From Candidatus Fraserbacteria bacterium RBG_16_55_9 (GTDB taxonomy: Bacteria > Bipolaricaulota > Bipolaricaulia > RBG-16-55-9): DNA of 6,781 nt. Both the position numbers and the translations under genes were made by a program. Location: contig MFGX01000021.1 in assembly GCA_001778455.1 (NCBI GenBank), forward strand, positions 3,859-10,639, in the 5' to 3' direction. The notes below the pieces were generated by a model that searched no databases, was not told the origin of the DNA, and saw only the letters and a list, made by a program, of their open reading frames with translations. Of this stretch, positions 6,109 through 6,781 are shown one piece after another (within the stretch, counting starts at the first letter, position 1; each line of letters starts with the position of its first letter).

Positions 6109-6781
6109 TCAAGCGGGGGGCCCTTCCCAAGAAGCGGGGTCCTCCAGTGGTTCAATATGAATCGTGATGCTGGCTTCTCGTAGAGCGTTCTTCATCTCTG
6201 CCTCGATCACCTCGCAGAGATCGTGGATTTCTTGAACGGTATGATTCCCCGGAACGAGCAGGTGAAAATCCACGAAACGCTTGGCGCCAGCCCGGCGTGT
6301 GCGCAATTGGTGGTACATCATTCCTCGATTCCCATGCCGATTCAAGATCTCTTGAATGAGCTGCATCTCGTCGGGTGGAAGTGCGTAGTCCATGAGGCCT
6401 TGGAGGGATCTCCCGAGGAGTCCGATCCCGGAGAGGACGATGCTCAAGGCCACCGCAAACGCGATGAGTGAGTCCAGCCAGGACCAGTGAACGAGCATCC
6501 CTATTGCCAGTCCGCCCACCACGCCCACGGTCGTCCAGACGTCGGTCAAGATGTGTTTGCCATGGGCTTCGAGAGTGATGGACTCATGCTGCCTGGATGC
6601 GGAGAGTAGCACGCGAGCTACGGCGAAATTCATGAGGGCTGCTGCCACAGCGATCGCTAGGCCCAAGGGGAGTTGTTCCAACGGAATCGGGTTAAAGAGG
6701 CGCATCCAGGCTTGGTAAGAGATCCCAACGGCTGCGGCAAGGATGAGCGTTCCCTCGACGCCACTTGAGAAATATTCGGCT
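6109..6781 (-). CDS. Cation diffusion facilitator (CDF) metal transporter, N-terminus cut off by the right window edge
   Basis: The frame is open to the window edge, so the Met at 6705 is internal and 223 residues are visible. Reading in from the edge gives AEYFSSGVEGTLILAAA, the conserved CDF stretch leading into helix 3. The missing part is therefore about 85 residues with helices 1 and 2 and half of the transport metal site. The other half is seen in HILTD (H76, D80 of the fragment), the helix-5 HxxxD pair. After helix 6 comes the cytoplasmic dimerisation domain (YHQLRTRRAGAKRFVDFHLLV to HIEPLED), with histidines at positions that bind metal in YiiP-like proteins. The family exports Zn, Cd, Co, Fe or Mn from the cytoplasm in exchange for protons. 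Metal choice cannot be judged without helix 2. No functional link to the ABC systems is evident. Confidence 0.92.
   Translation of the reverse strand, partial: AEYFSSGVEGTLILAAAVGISYQAWMRLFNPIPLEQLPLGLAIAVAAALMNFAVARVLLSASRQHESITLEAHGKHILTDVWTTVGVVGGLAIGMLVHWSWLDSLIAFAVALSIVLSGIGLLGRSLQGLMDYALPPDEMQLIQEILNRHGNRGMMYHQLRTRRAGAKRFVDFHLLVPGNHTVQEIHDLCEVIEAEMKNALREASITIHIEPLEDPASWEGPPA

Overview
The window is 6.8 kb of moderately GC-rich, tightly packed bacterial DNA. Every convincing gene is on the minus strand, so the biological order runs from the right edge to the left. It holds two unrelated ABC transport systems plus the end of a cation-efflux gene: a truncated CDF-family metal transporter (6109-6781), a two-gene ABC-2 type exporter (ATPase 5117-6043, permease 4380-5120), and a complete four-gene polar amino acid importer of the aapJQMP/bztABCD type (binding protein 3286-4311, permeases 2047-3216 and 849-2045, ATPase 62-802). 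A possible start of another gene reads off the left edge.

Organism: the amino acid importer is classically described in Alphaproteobacteria, but nothing here fixes the phylum. The binding protein has a Sec-type signal peptide with no lipobox cysteine, which fits a periplasmic protein in a diderm cell. Several genes have strong Shine-Dalgarno sequences (GAGGAGG before the binding protein, GGGAGGG before the ABC-2 permease). I treat the source as an uncultured or environmental bacterium of unresolved phylum.

How the genes work together: the binding protein captures amino acids in the periplasm, the two large permeases form a heterodimeric channel, and the ATPase drives import. The four genes are packed as one operon, with a candidate sigma70-like promoter in the 68-base gap before the binding-protein gene. 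A very stable hairpin lies exactly between the binding-protein gene and the first permease gene, where such operons often adjust the stoichiometry of an abundant binding protein against scarce membrane subunits. The ABC-2 pair overlaps by 4 bases (ATGA) and is a separate exporter of unknown substrate. It has its own weak candidate promoter in the gap after the cation-efflux gene.

No undescribed system is evident. The most useful observations are the junction hairpin, which also bears on the aapQ start, the palindrome over the candidate aapJ -35 box, the missing glycine in the AapQ EAA loop, and the possible gene start at the left edge. There are no RNA genes, CRISPR arrays or insertion sequences that I can see, and no gene-free stretch over 300 bases.
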